Below are positions 22,740 through 34,934 of a stretch of DNA of 60,000 bases, piece by piece. The notes beneath the pieces were generated by a model. It was not told the origin of the DNA. It saw only the letters and a list, made by a program, of their open reading frames with translations, and did no database searches. Source of the DNA: Tubiluchus corallicola (taxonomy: Eukaryota; Priapulida; Priapulimorpha; Priapulimorphida; Tubiluchidae); NCBI GenBank assembly GCA_030141605.1, contig JAQGDQ010000013.1:450447-510446 (forward strand), given 5' to 3'. Every line of letters begins with the position of its first letter. The first letter of the stretch is position 1. The translations under genes and the position numbers were made by a program.

Positions 22740-25700
22740 TCAGAATCCACGTTGAGCCCAGGAAATGATTTTTCTTTCTCCAACGAACTCGCCAACAGGT
22801 GACTTTGTGTTCGGAGGCAGCAGTGCAAGGTACAATGGTGTGTCTCCACCTAAACAAATTTTTAATTCAATGCTACATTGTCTGACCTAAAGTAATGCGG
22901 GGACATAATAGTCACATAAATTTCTACAGATAATAGGAACGATATGGATATTATTAGTGTTGTGTTTTGTTTCTCTTGGAAGGCTCGTAGAGAAAACCAG
23001 AAAACACGTCGTCAAATTAAACTAGTTTATTATGTGAGAATTCTACAACACAAAAGTATGAAGGAACGCGAAATGTATACAGTAAATGTGATAATCTGGA
23101 AACATAAAAGCGTATCTGAGAATATGAGAATACGAGGATACAAGAGAATGTGAGAGAAAATCAGAGAGTGTACTTCAGCGGCCAGCTCCGTCTTATATAT
23201 CAGTGCCAGGGAATTAACTGGAAAGTTCTAGAATCTTTTACAAGAAACTTCGTCAAGGTAAGAAGATTGTTCTACTATACAATGGAATATTCCAGAATAA
23301 ACTCCACAACAATTAGCGGAGTATTTTCTATGCTAGACCGAACAGCATCTTGAGAAAGAAATTTTGTCATTGTTCGAGTAGCGTTAAAACTCATTTGTTC
23401 AGTTTGTATTATAATTCATTCTATGGTACAGCAACATGGCAGCATTTTCACAATTATAGCTTAACTAAACTTAAAGCAAAACCAGAAAAGTCATGGAAAT
23501 TTATTTAAAAAATCTGTGGGAACCCTGAAGTAAATGGGTCTCTACTGGTAAATGTCGCCTCCATTGAATTATTTAGACAACGATTAATGAAAATTAACTT
23601 TTCAACACATTCGTAGTCTTGCAGACTTATGTAATTAGTAATTTAACTCTTTGTGGTTTTTTTAAATCAGTTACCGACAAGCATATTATTTTAAACCGTT
23701 CCAATCATTCTGTTGTTCATTTCATGGTTGCTCAATTTTTATTTTTTCTTATAAATGTATAAATATTGTAGACAGTTGAATTTAGAGAAGTTTTCTCTGA
23801 GTATTGTCGCTACTGAATAATAATCATGTTAGTATGACCCACTGTATTGCTGAAATTACACCTTTTATAAACCTAGCAGCTAAACAACCCCAAACATTGC
23901 ATAGAAAGATTAGCAGCTTGTCAATCAATCTGTTTCATACAATGTGTATTTTAAATCAGTATTCAAGTTTAAGAACACTTGTTTATCGTATCCTGTATAA
24001 TGCATTAGATTTTACGAATGATCATTATAGTGATTGTGATATTGTCTCCTATGTTTTAAATTAGACTGCTCGCAATGAAATTCACATATCCAGCTTTATT
24101 AATGAAGAAGTAATATCTACATTACTAACCGTTTTAACTAATTGAATGTATAAATTACTTACGTTTTGTTACTGTTACATATCATATTCTTATTATTGTA
24201 ATATGCATGTAAACTGATATTTATATGCGAATAAACATAGCAAATATATTCAATCGTTTAGTCAAAAATGGGCACTATTACGTTTTTACGTTACTCATCG
24301 GTTTAATTACCTTCGTCGATTGTTTTGTGCCCTTTACCACTTGTCATATCTGTGTTGACGTATCCAGGACAGCACTGGAAAAAATAGTACAAAGGCTTGT
24401 TTAATAAATATTCATTACTTTCATTCATCTTGTACAGCAATAGGGGAGATCAGTGGTGTGATGTCAGCTACCAAGTGCAGATACAACATCCATGAAAGGA
24501 CAAATCTGGGACAACTGCTCATTCAATATTTGGAAGGAGTTTACAATAGTCACACAACTTAAATACCGTAATCCATATTCTAACTCTAACCTTAATCCGC
24601 TTCACGAACTAAGTTCTTGTCCCACACACAAGAAATTAGTTTGTGAAGCAGATTAGAGTTAGGGCTAGGGTCAGCGTAAACTTAGAGTCAAATTGTAAAC
24701 TTAAGCAGAATATTTTAGCGAATTTTTGTATTTTCGTCCGCGCATCAGTACTAAGTAAAGCTAATATATATAATAAAGCAAAAGAATTTAATCATAATAT
24801 TGTATCTCTGCTTTTAACATTGATTCAGCTTTGTATTGTAATGACATCAGAATATTTATCTACTCCGAGCTTTAAAGTTAAAATAATGTCACTTAATTCA
24901 GTCATAACATTAAAAATAGCACCAAGAAATTAGATCAACTTTGCTAATTTGTTCATAATGTCTGATTAATTTCAATGTTTTGCACAAAAGTTCCCTTATT
25001 CTTACTAAGTAACAATCACTTTCAATGTATTTTTACCCAATACAGTCAGGTGTTTACATTTTTAAAGCACTTTTATTCACAATACTCGCAAAAATATTAA
25101 GTATTCACAACCAGTTTAGTTATCATAATACTCTAGGGTCCAATTAAGAAGTAAAAAGTGACATAATAAAAGCTACTTACAGCATTCAGGACGATGTCTT
25201 CACGTGAATCTTTCTTCAACTCACGTGCATGCACCAAACTCAATGCCGTCATAAACACTTTTGACATTCCGTAACAGGTCATCTTCCATCCATTTTCTTT
25301 CTGCTTTCCATTTTTCACATCTCTGTGAGGATTAAGAAAAAAGTAAACATTGTCAAAATGAAGAAAAGATCTGATGCTGTTTTATAGCAATTCAGTACCT
25401 AAACCGATTGAATACACTACTTGTGTGAGATTTTGTGGCGATTCTGTTACAGAAAGAAGTAACATAGTCTATAGTAACATAGTTATAAAGTCTTTTTACT
25501 GTTCTTTACACTTTAGAGTTAAGAAACTTATTTTCATAGTACACTTAGCTTGAATTATTCAGATCCGTGCACTGGTTGCTGAAACTTCAACTTCTAGGTA
25601 ACCAGTGAGTCTATAAGTTAGTCACCCAATCAGTCAGTTACTCGTAAACCAAAATAAGCGAGAAATAAACACATAAGACAATAAAATACTTTCACTTAGT

Positions 25701-28299
25701 GCACTGTTGTTAAACAACTTGTTTAAATTAGCCAAACATTCAACAAATGAACGAACTCCTAATACGACACATCAACTGTTAAAACATTAACAATTATAAA
25801 TAACAGAGCTTACTGTACAAATTGATTTGCGAGGTTTATAACGGTCTCCTCTGTAAGATCAGGCGAAAGAAGCTGCTTTCTAACTTTCTCATTTGTGAGA
25901 CCATCAAGAGTTCCAGCTCTGCTCGACACATTCACTACTCTGAGAAACAAAATTTTCCAATCACAAAACAAACAATGAATCTTCTACTATTCACAAACTA
26001 TAGGTGTGTCATATTAAACTATTTTCACATTAAATTTGCTTCATACAAATGGGCGAGGAGCTAAAGTCCTATACAATGTCCAGGGGTGCATCAAGACTTT
26101 ACGACGCCCTAGCTGCTAGTTCTGTCCCAACCATCTCTATTCTGAATTTATGGTTATTTATATAACAAGCGGATTGAACAATTACTTGTGGTGTATTAAA
26201 TACACTTGACCTAGTTTCTACGTGATCATTATTAATTACATATATTTGCATAGCACTTATATTCAAGCAGGCTGTGCAAATGCTTGTTATGTAATACTTT
26301 GCACCTGTTTGTTACGTGGTAATTATATAAAACCAGCAATCAGTAACTGTTTTTAAGCACTAAATGTTTTTTATCATACGATTCACTTTAAATTTTCAGA
26401 ATATTTCTATTACTTTTTTTCTTTCACTGTGTGGGACAATCTAACAAGCCCTGCTTTTTAATTGCCCGCAACACATTTACATTTGTATATAGGTGAACAG
26501 TGTGTGAGGTTTTTCTTGTGCAGAAACAATAAAAGCTTATTTGTATTATGTTCATTGTAGGCCCTTTCACTATATATTGTACGTGAAACTATTGTAAATG
26601 TGTAATTGTGAAATAAATGACTTATGACTTAGTCAATGCACTTATGACTTAGTGAATGCACTGCCTGTGGTATGTTATAAAATGCGTCCTTTACATGAAT
26701 ATGAAAGTACACACATTTTCAGAGGAGAATAAGAGTTTTTTCCAAAATGTGACACCCTCAAACTCTGGCCCCTAGACTATAGCCTAGTTAGCCTATTGGT
26801 TTATACGTCTCTGACAATGTCTTGTACTATAACTGAAAACAATTATAAAAAATATGTACTAATGCAAAATATTTGCAGGGGTATCTAAATGCACGATTTT
26901 CAAACAGTTAGTCAATGCCAAGAATTTATGATGATGCTTCTAGTCTTGGAAATTTGTACCTTGCATGGGGACGAAGTAGAGGAAAGATCGCTTTGCACAC
27001 ATTTAAAGTACCAAACGTATTGATTCTTATAGTAACTTCCGCTTGTTCAGACATGGGCTCAGTCGCAGCCATCTGAAATAATCAAAGTGGCTTGATAAAA
27101 AAGTCTCTAGCTATTTAACCGTTCTTTCCTCCACTACAATGTTGACTTCAGTTCATCCAGGTTCATACTGGACAAAGCTTGAAAAGCTTATACACACAAT
27201 TCAACAGAAGAGTCAGCCAGAAACAAACTTCAGTTCAATTCAAGTCCACGTGTTTGGCCACTGGACAGGTCTGGGCAATGTTTTTACAGCTAAATATTTT
27301 TACAAAATAATGAAACTAAATGGTTTTCATAAAAACTAACTTCAGTATTAAACATTAATACTCCGAAGAACAATAATTAGTGATGCAGCAAAAAATTGTG
27401 GTTTATTTAAAATATTTATTTAATACTTAAAATAGTTAAAAAACACAACTTCATTAAAACTTTTATGTACTTTAAAAAATTGCAATCATGCCAAACATTT
27501 GGCATTTTAAAATAAAAGTTTTAATAAAGTTGCGATGTTTTTAATTATAGTTGTTTTTGATTGCCTATAATAAAAATTGAGTTGGATTATTTAAAATGCA
27601 ATTTATCTACATATCTATCAGTGAGTTATTAATTATATTTCAAAAAATTTGATGAAAAAAGGGTTTGCAGTTTGTGAAGATGTAAGTTAAATTTCTAAAT
27701 TAATGTGTATAGTGATGAAATAGTTTACCTTATATGCAAACCCGGCATTGTTTACTAAAACATCTATGCCACCATATTTCTCTAATAAGAACTTCTTCAG
27801 TCGTTCAATGCTTTCTTTGTCCTCGATGTCAAGTTGATGAAATTTTGGTTTCAATCCTTCCTTATTTAGATCTTCTACTGCGGTTTTGCCACGTGACTCA
27901 TCTCTTGCTGTAAGAGAAAGAAGAATATTTAATATTGGTATGCTCTTTTAACTATTCAATTCAACTAACTACTAAATAAATTGATTTAGCAATAAACAAG
28001 TACATATGCATTACGGGTAACAATTTTTTGTTAATACAACAAAATTAGGATTTAATTCATGAATTCTGCGCTAGAGACCTAAGAAACTAGGTTATGTTAG
28101 ACCACTAGGATTAGCAGTGAGAAAAATAAGAACATATTACTAATAATTAGTGTGAGTTACAGTGGGCATTACTAGTATTTCATAATTACGATATAAACTG
28201 ATGGTAGGTACAGAGAAATGATAAATGTTTTAACACATTCACTAAGCATTTGGGGAAGAGACAGCACTTGATTGGACTAGATATGGAGGTGTGCACTGC

Positions 28300-28335
<36 letters not shown>

Positions 28336-29923
28336 GTGGAAACTAATATCTATATTATTATCCTAAAGGGAAAGTTTTTGAAAATGAAAGCCAACAAGCC
28401 ATGATTGAGTGATCAGTGATTATGTTTCAAGTAAGTGTAATTTATGTACTTTTTTGAATGTGTTCTTACACATTGTGTCTTTTCATCTATCGATACGGAA
28501 ACACTTTTCAAACATATTCAAAGGAGGAGCAGCGAATTTGCAATTATGTGGGTCGTATGCTGCACAACATTTGATGTTTCACAACAGAACTGAACAGATT
28601 TAACTGACGCTTGTGGTTGCAAAGCTTGTATAATATTGTAATTTACTTTCGGTATGTAGCGTGAATTTGATTTCAATGTAATTTTATTGTATTTTATGAT
28701 GTACTGCACCTTTGATACGAAATAAAGAGAAATAAATAATATAAACTTTGTCCCCTGATGCAGTTCCATGCATGTTACTCGGACATGTTTGTGTAGGAGT
28801 CTCACACTTTTGGAGTGGCACACCAAATAGGTATTCCATTTTATTTTCCTCTGATGGTTACATGAAGCCAAAGAAGCCAATTTTAACAAATAAAATTGTA
28901 ATTTCCTCTTAGTTGATCAAAAACTCTTTGTTCCCCGTAAATTAAATGAAATTGATTTTAGATGCTCTTATGGCTATTTTTTACAATAAAATATATTTCA
29001 TATGTGTACAGTAGTTGTAGCCACGAAGAAACCTGAAAACCTCAAAAGCTCAGTGGTGTTACAGATCTATGTTTATAATGCTTTTAAGCGCTTAAAGACA
29101 ATCGTTGTTTATTGTAAAAGAGATTTATTTTGTAATACTAACATTTTAAAAGCTGCCTGTTTTCAATGAACGAACTGAATGAGGAATTTGAATTTAATCG
29201 CGCACCATCCTAGTAGGCTTCCTAAAAATCTCTTGACAACTGATGTCACCTACATCATTTATAATATCCAATTACTAATAAAGTAATACTGTTTATAGCA
29301 TTGGTGTCACCATTTCTTAAATTAATATTGAACTAACAGCAGCCAGTGTTCCTCTAATTTACATTTAAAACTTTTACAGAAATTATTATACATTAATGAA
29401 TGGAAAATTTTTTATCTAAAGCCAATTCAATACCAAAAACTGTAAAAAAAAATCACCTGTTAAGAACACATCACCATCAAACTGTTTGCACAGGCCTCGG
29501 ACAATCGCATATCCTATTCCTTTGTTTGAACCTGTAACCTGTTGATAATGAACTGTGTAAGCAATTATTAATGCACGAAAACAATTTTGTATGTACAGCA
29601 ATACAACGTAATCCAAGAAATGAACTAGTAACAAGACGGTGCAAGTTCAGGGAGAAATTTCTTAATAAAACAATATAAGACCACGCGGCAAAATGCCAAT
29701 GATATGATATTAAGTAAAAAAGTTTGTTTTCTGTCTGCTAAAGCTTAAGATCATGCCACGGTCAAGTTTTCAAAAACCTATGGCTATGCGCATGTGGAAG
29801 ATTTTTTTAGATTAATAAAGTTTCAGAATACAGAGTTACAACAGTATGAAAGGCGAAAACAATAACAATTCTCTCTTTTCGTCAAACTAATTTTTAATAT
29901 ATACTAACCACTGCCACTTTCAT
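22740..29923 (-). CDS. CBR1: Carbonyl reductase 1-like SDR, copy A (complete, 8 coding exons)
   Basis: Same family and expected reaction as copy B. Coding exons: 29909-29923, 29457-29538, 27729-27907, 26960-27072, 25814-25939, 25181-25322, 24311-24374, 22740-22849. Splice sites are GT-AG with phases 0,1,0,2,2,0,1, identical to copy B, and the first seven exons are the same length in both. The product is 276 residues, the usual size for animal CBR1. Motifs: MKVAV then VTGSNKGIGYAIV (cofactor loop with the NADPH-binding Lys), ARD, NNAGFAYK, INTFGTLNVCKA, catalytic Ser in RVVNVSSRAG, catalytic Tyr/Lys in TCYGMSKVF, NACCPGYVNTDM, and the end GERKIISWAQRGF. No frameshift or stop. The strong resemblance and shared exon plan show a tandem duplication; copy A has the more canonical C-terminus. 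The start ATG is followed after five codons by an intron, so the 5' UTR shares this tiny exon. Confidence 0.93.
24560..24690. repeat. Foldback (long imperfect palindrome)
   Basis: CTAACTCTAACCTTAATCCG plus CTTCACGAACTAAGTTCTTG on the left is mirrored by ACAAGAAATTAGTTTGTGAA and GCAGATTAGAGTTAGGGCTA on the right, around a spacer of CCCACAC. Arms of about 45-50 bp with few mismatches could form a cruciform or RNA hairpin. It lies in intron 6 of CBR copy A and is probably a small foldback transposon. Confidence 0.75.
26650..26806 (-). mobile_element. Repeat family R1, copy 2
   Basis: The minus strand reads AGGCTAACTAGGCTATAGTC and continues collinearly with 19022-19172 through TTCATATTCATGTAAAGGAC and GCATTTTATAACATACCAC. 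It lies in intron 4 of CBR copy A. Confidence 0.6.
27436..27543. mobile_element. MITE family M2, copy 1 (near-palindromic)
   Basis: The arms AACACAACTTCATTAAAACT and AGTTTTAATAAAGTTGCGAT are inverted repeats; a second internal palindrome TGCCAAACATTTGGCA lies between them. Related to the element at 54008-54152. It lies in intron 3 of CBR copy A. Confidence 0.65.
28302..28332. repeat. (TA)n microsatellite
   Basis: About 15 TA units in intron 2 of CBR copy A. Confidence 0.95.
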
Positions 29924-31980
29924 TTTATAGCGTGAAACGGAAAAAATTGATAATCGCAGCCCACTAAATTATTTAACAGAAATTTAACAGCACGTGCAGC
30001 AACAATAGCGGACACCTTTTCAGTAAAGTTTCAAGAAGAGCCGGGGCCGGTTCGCAAAGTCGTTGCATTCATGTACATCCCGAGAAGTCTATGACACCTG
30101 TCGTGTGTGGTGTTAATGCGCGTCCGGTCTAATGCGCGGCTTTTGCATACCCAACACCCATACATCATTGCATTATTATCAGTGTAATACTGTAATCGTA
30201 AAAATACGCTGATGAGCTTCTATCGGGTTGCCTAGTTTTTGATCTTTGATGACCAACATGAAAACTTTTCCGTTTTGTAATGGATAAAAGTCTGAATAAC
30301 AAGCATTAATTTTGAATTTTCGCAACAGCATCACAATGAAAAACTACCAGACGGAATTGTTGAGTCTATTTCTTTTTTGGTGGAAACACCTGATAAAAAT
30401 TATATCGGTAGGTAAAGAATTTCGTAAGCTTTGCAACCCAATCACATATAAAATGATAAATTTTGGCTCTACAGTTTCTTGCAATAATTGCTAAAACTAG
30501 AGATCTGTGTGCATTAAGACGAACACTGTAGCTGGTAGATAATAGATGAATTTTGTTTATTATTTTAACTACACTGATGTTTATTTTTATATTCAGTGTA
30601 GACAAGAATGCTTCTACCTTCAAAAGTAAAACCACAGTAGGATCTAAAAGATACATATGCGGATAGCACATATTAAAGAAGTTACTATGAACAAAAATTA
30701 CAATAGATAGTGGGACAGTAATTTAATTATCAAGTTTTGCTGGGCTAATCACTGATGAAAAATAATCATTGCTATAATTATTTCAGTTCAATTTAGCTTC
30801 AGCCTAAGATAAGACAAGATTGCACAGACATATATATATATATAGAGAGAGAGAGCAACCATTTGCGTACATTGATAACGTTATTCCACTCAGAGTTCTT
30901 ATATCCTACTATTAATTACACATTGTACTTAGTGAAAGAGTTAACTAATGGTTTCTCATTCATCTAACAAAATTACTGATAACAATGAGTATACACTTTG
31001 TCCGAACGAGAACTTTTTTGCTACCATTTTGCTTTGATTGGTATCAAAAACCCAAGGTACAGTTTTCTGCAAATGAATGTTGTCTTCATTCCTATCATTG
31101 TTGTAACTTCAGTCAAAGTTTAATTGGGACCACAGTCTAACAGAAGAAAAAAAGCACCAGCAGTTTCATTGCTTGGGCAATGAAAATGGCAAAATAGTCC
31201 AACAACCTAACTGTAGCTACAGATTTTCATACTACTAGATCAAGCGTGCATGTATCTGTATTTGTGCAGAAAAATGCAAATGAACATACTTGTCTTTCTA
31301 ATGCCACCGCAGTTCGATTTAATCTGGACTTACTTCTTTTTGTTTCTCCACTAACTGCAAGGCTAATTTTCTCAGGCCCTTACTCAATAACTTATTGAAT
31401 TGTATGTGCTGCACCTACCTTTATCACCATCTCCAGATCCCCTGCCAACATTTTTATCACTGGCTTCTTCTTTGTCATCTTATTTTACAATTTTTATAGT
31501 TATGTTGCTTATGCTATAGTTTAACTTCTAGGCAGCTAGCGACAACAAGCTTAGCAAAAGAATGCATAAGTTATATAGAAAATAGGAATTTTGTTTTCTA
31601 TCAAAGTATCGATTGAGAGAAATGTGAGAGTATGTGCATGATGTCTTTTTATTTATTGTTATTGTCAGCGTTTAATATTTATTTTACTTTTACTACTAGG
31701 CTACTAATTTTTTTTAACTGAACCACACATGTAACTTGAGTGTATATGTGTGTTCGAAAACAAATTATGTTAATAATACATAGCTTCTTCAAAGAATATG
31801 GACCAAAGACTATGGACCACAGAATATGGACCAGGGTTCACCTTTTCCTATACTTTGGCTTGTTCCTCATATTTTATTTTGAACTGAATTAAAAACTACT
31901 TTAGTAAACATGTTAAATTGAAAGATTTATGTTTTTACTCGTCGCTGCTGTCTGCAACCTGCGGTCTTCAAAGTGGAAAG
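29924..31980. other. 5' flank of CBR copy A: no gene seen
   Basis: The first 250 bp upstream of the ATG (29924-30170) are richer in CpG-containing words (GGGGCCGGTTCGC, GCGCGTCCGG, AATGCGCGGC) than the surroundings and are the likely promoter; no TATA box is evident. A (TA)(GA) tract lies at 30829-30855. The remainder shows no supported feature. Confidence 0.4.
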
Positions 31981-31984
31981 TAGG

Positions 31985-32760
31985 AGTGTCTAGTTTTTTG
32001 CTGGATCAGTGTTATGTTTACTTGTCTTGAGGACGAAATTCGTTTATTCTAGAATACTGTCTACCCAATGTTTACAATAGAGAAAGGATCTTTTCTCAAG
32101 GTACGTTTGTGAGTCTCGATAGACGTTGTATTGGACGTGATGGACGTAATTTTGAGCGTCCATTCACTAAACTGATGGACATTATTCCGATGGATGTAAT
32201 GGTCGTCCGTTTAGTATTTCGATCAATTCGATGGACTTGTTGGACTTAATTTTGGACGCAATGGACGTAAGTAGAGAGCGCGTTTACTAAGCTGATGGAC
32301 CTACGTAATCTTCGACGCAATGAACGTAACTTCGAACATTTATTCGCTAAATCCAAGACCAGTTTTGATGGACCTGATTTAAGTCAATTTGTTATGTATT
32401 TGAACGCAGCGGACGTCAATTTGTATGTGTATTTCAACGTGATGGATGTAAATTTCGAGATTCTGTTCACTAAATAATACAAAGTAAATTGGTAACGAAA
32501 TTCTCGACGTGCATGTATAATGTTGAGCACCACTGGACATTAATTTAAATATGACGGACTCTGGTCTACATTACGTTCATACTCCATGTTAAGTTCACCT
32601 AGTCTGTAGACTGTATCACATACACAAATTTCATTAGTGTTTGCCATGGGGTTTATGTTTTAACTCCATCAAATTCACTAAATTAGTGACTGGACGTCCA
32701 ATTTATGTCCATCGCGTCCATTCATTTAGAATTTGCCTACCTTTAGTCTACAAATGTGTA
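31985..32760. repeat. Degenerate GGACGT-rich array with flanking repeats
   Basis: The words TGGACGT, GGACTTAAT, CGATGGA and their complements (CGTCCAT) recur at short, irregular spacing from 32130 to 32720, with larger blocks such as CACTAAACTGATGGAC recurring about every 100-130 bp. The left flank TAGAATACTGTCTACCCAAT is echoed as a direct repeat at the right end (TAGAATTTGCCTACCTTTAG). The left flank also matches 15605-15700. A mobile element that carries an expandable minisatellite is the best reading; class unknown. Confidence 0.6.
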
Positions 32761-33980
32761 AAAGTGCCCAGAAATATTAAATATTTATAGTTAAAAAAAG
32801 CCTGTGTGTCTTGACATTTATTCAGAGATTGGATTTCAGTGTAATTTGTGCGGAGGCTTGATGATTGAATCACTAAAGAAATGTTCAGACGGAATCATCT
32901 TAAATTAGTAGATGGATTCATTGATTTCACTCTTTATAAACATGCTTGGTGGATGAGCATTTCTGTGAGATCTGTTTTAATGTTTAGTAGTAATACTAGT
33001 AATCCCAAATTAATTTGATAAACATGTTCATGGTTTACATGAAAACTCGACAGCCTAATTTTAATATTCTTTTTTTATTGTTCTTAATTAGCGAAATGCT
33101 AATTAAGCTAGATCATAAACTCATGCTAGCTTGTTTCCCTTAATATGAATTATGTATCCCTTATGTATGAATTATACAGTATAAATGAGACCATTAATAC
33201 GACTATTGTTATTTTTGAATTATTGTTGTAAACGGAACAGTAGTTTACATGTAGAGGTTTTTTATATCACACACCAGCACAGAGACTCATATTAACTAAT
33301 GATCTTACTACCTTTCATTCTCCATCATTTTACCATCTTTGTAACCACATCTTCACATTCAAACCTTTCATGAGTTTCTTCTTTTATTTGGCACTTCCTG
33401 TACCTCGTTATTCCATATCGCCTATTTGGCTCAGATCTTACAAGTTTTAAATTTGTCTTGCTCATTGTAAATTGTAAAGCTATATCTAATTTAAGATCAT
33501 TTCTCATATCTTTGTATTTTACGATTTGTATAACTTATTCTCGTGTTTGTCAACTGGCTTTGGAATAAATAAACTAAACTGAACTATCTTTAATTTTTTT
33601 GTTTTAAATGCACTTATCTTGATATTCTAAAAACAAGTTATAAATTGCCCGAAAAACAACTCACCTGCAGACATGAGCTTTTATACCATGCTAACTAATT
33701 TTTAATAACTGTTCGATATTATGTGATTGTTTTGATATCTTCGTGTTTTCGAAGACTCGTGGATTCGAATAATTCACTTCTACAACTACATAGGTTCTTT
33801 ATCATTAAACAATTTGAAACAGCATGCAATCAGGATAATTTAGGGCGATTTCTGCACACAGTTATTAAACAAGCTATTATTTTGTTTTTACTGCCGAACA
33901 AAATCAAGGAGAACCATTGATTTTTGCGAGAATGCTTTTTATTTATGATTCGAAAATTTTCAAAACTGTAGTAGCTGTAC
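32761..33980. other. Intergenic: nothing firm
   Basis: AT-rich. Around 33550-33590 the sequence ends GGAATAAATAAACTAAACTG, which looks like the 3' terminus of a transcript or LINE, but no matching coding region was found upstream. Confidence 0.35.
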
Positions 33981-34027
33981 TAGTAGTAGAGGTGGTGGTG
34001 GTGGTGGTGGTGGTGGTGGTGGTAGTG

Positions 34028-34082
<55 letters not shown>

Positions 34083-34121
34083 AAGTAGTAGTACTAGTAG
34101 AAGTAGTAGTAATTAGTAGTA

Positions 34122-34185
<64 letters not shown>
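33981..34185. repeat. (GGT)n/(AGT)n trinucleotide repeat
   Basis: About 200 bp of GGT units passing into GTA units with a few interruptions (GAAGTAGTAGTACTAG, TAATTAGTAG). Open frames across it on both strands are trivial products of a period-3 repeat. Confidence 0.95.
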
Positions 34186-34399
34186 CATGATCTTTTTTTG
34201 ATTCGATTCAAAATTCGGCTGATTTGAGTTCGAAAGTCAAAAATATGAACCGAATTCATTTTCTGACAGAGAATGCTTCCTCACCCCTAATTATAATGAT
34301 GCATGTTTTGACAATGTTTTAGTTTGAGTTGCATTAACACTGGTGAAATAGACAAGATCAACAACAAGACAAAAAAGAACAACAATACTAACAATAACA

Positions 34400-34934
34400 A
34401 CAACTAGAAGTGAGTAATTTTGAATTTATAACAGATCACTGAAAGGGGCGATTAAAAGCTTTAACATACTCGCATAAAGTACTTTCACATATACTGCATA
34501 AAATAGTAAGCACATGGGCCTTGAGCACTTTAGACTAAGTTATAGTACGCTAGAGCATTCCACTAAAGCTCTGGAGGCTGCTTTAGACTGCCATCTGGTT
34601 TTAAACTCAGACACTACCTGAAATCTAAGCGTCAGCTGCAACTGCCTTACAGCCTTTGGGTTGACACTAGATGCAGGAGCAGTAGGACCACTCCTTCGTA
34701 GTAGTGATACGGTAGTTGATTCGGTTGATCGCTCAGCGCGGAGTGATACAACGCTAGCTGAATTCAACTTGGCCCTGGTTGTGAGACCAACGAGTCCCTG
34801 TTGATAATGTGATGGTTCTGTCGTACGTTAGGTTTTGGTGAAGTTTATCATATTTTTTTGAATACAAGTGAAGTGTATTACAGCGGAGAAGTATTTATGA
34901 ACTGAAAAGCTTAAGTGAAATCAAAATCGGCACG
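34400..34934 (+). promoter_or_regulatory. Probable promoter and 5' UTR of the Notch-like gene
   Basis: The stretch before the ATG is more GC-rich and less repetitive than the preceding kilobase (for example 34660-34800). The transcription start cannot be placed and no TATA box is clear. The open frame on the opposite strand at 34540-34767 has no homology and is not annotated. Confidence 0.35.

Noticed and set aside
23500-23610. Possible third LINE tail (NGSLLVNVASIELFRQRLMK on the plus strand)
   Set aside because: The resemblance to the FK.RL end of CR1/L2 ORFs is short, stops interrupt it, and no upstream part was found.
28518-28889. 123-codon minus-strand open frame in intron 2 of CBR copy A
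   Set aside because: No homology; possibly part of an old retroelement (the plus strand has CTTTGTCCCCTGATGCAG-like words), but not enough to call.
33325-33600. Possible transcript 3' end (GGAATAAATAAACTAAACTG)
   Set aside because: The poly(A)-like words alone are common in AT-rich DNA; no coding exon upstream could be attached.
33917-34201. Poly-Val/Ser and poly-Leu/Thr open frames
   Set aside because: Trivial translation of the GGT/AGT trinucleotide repeat.
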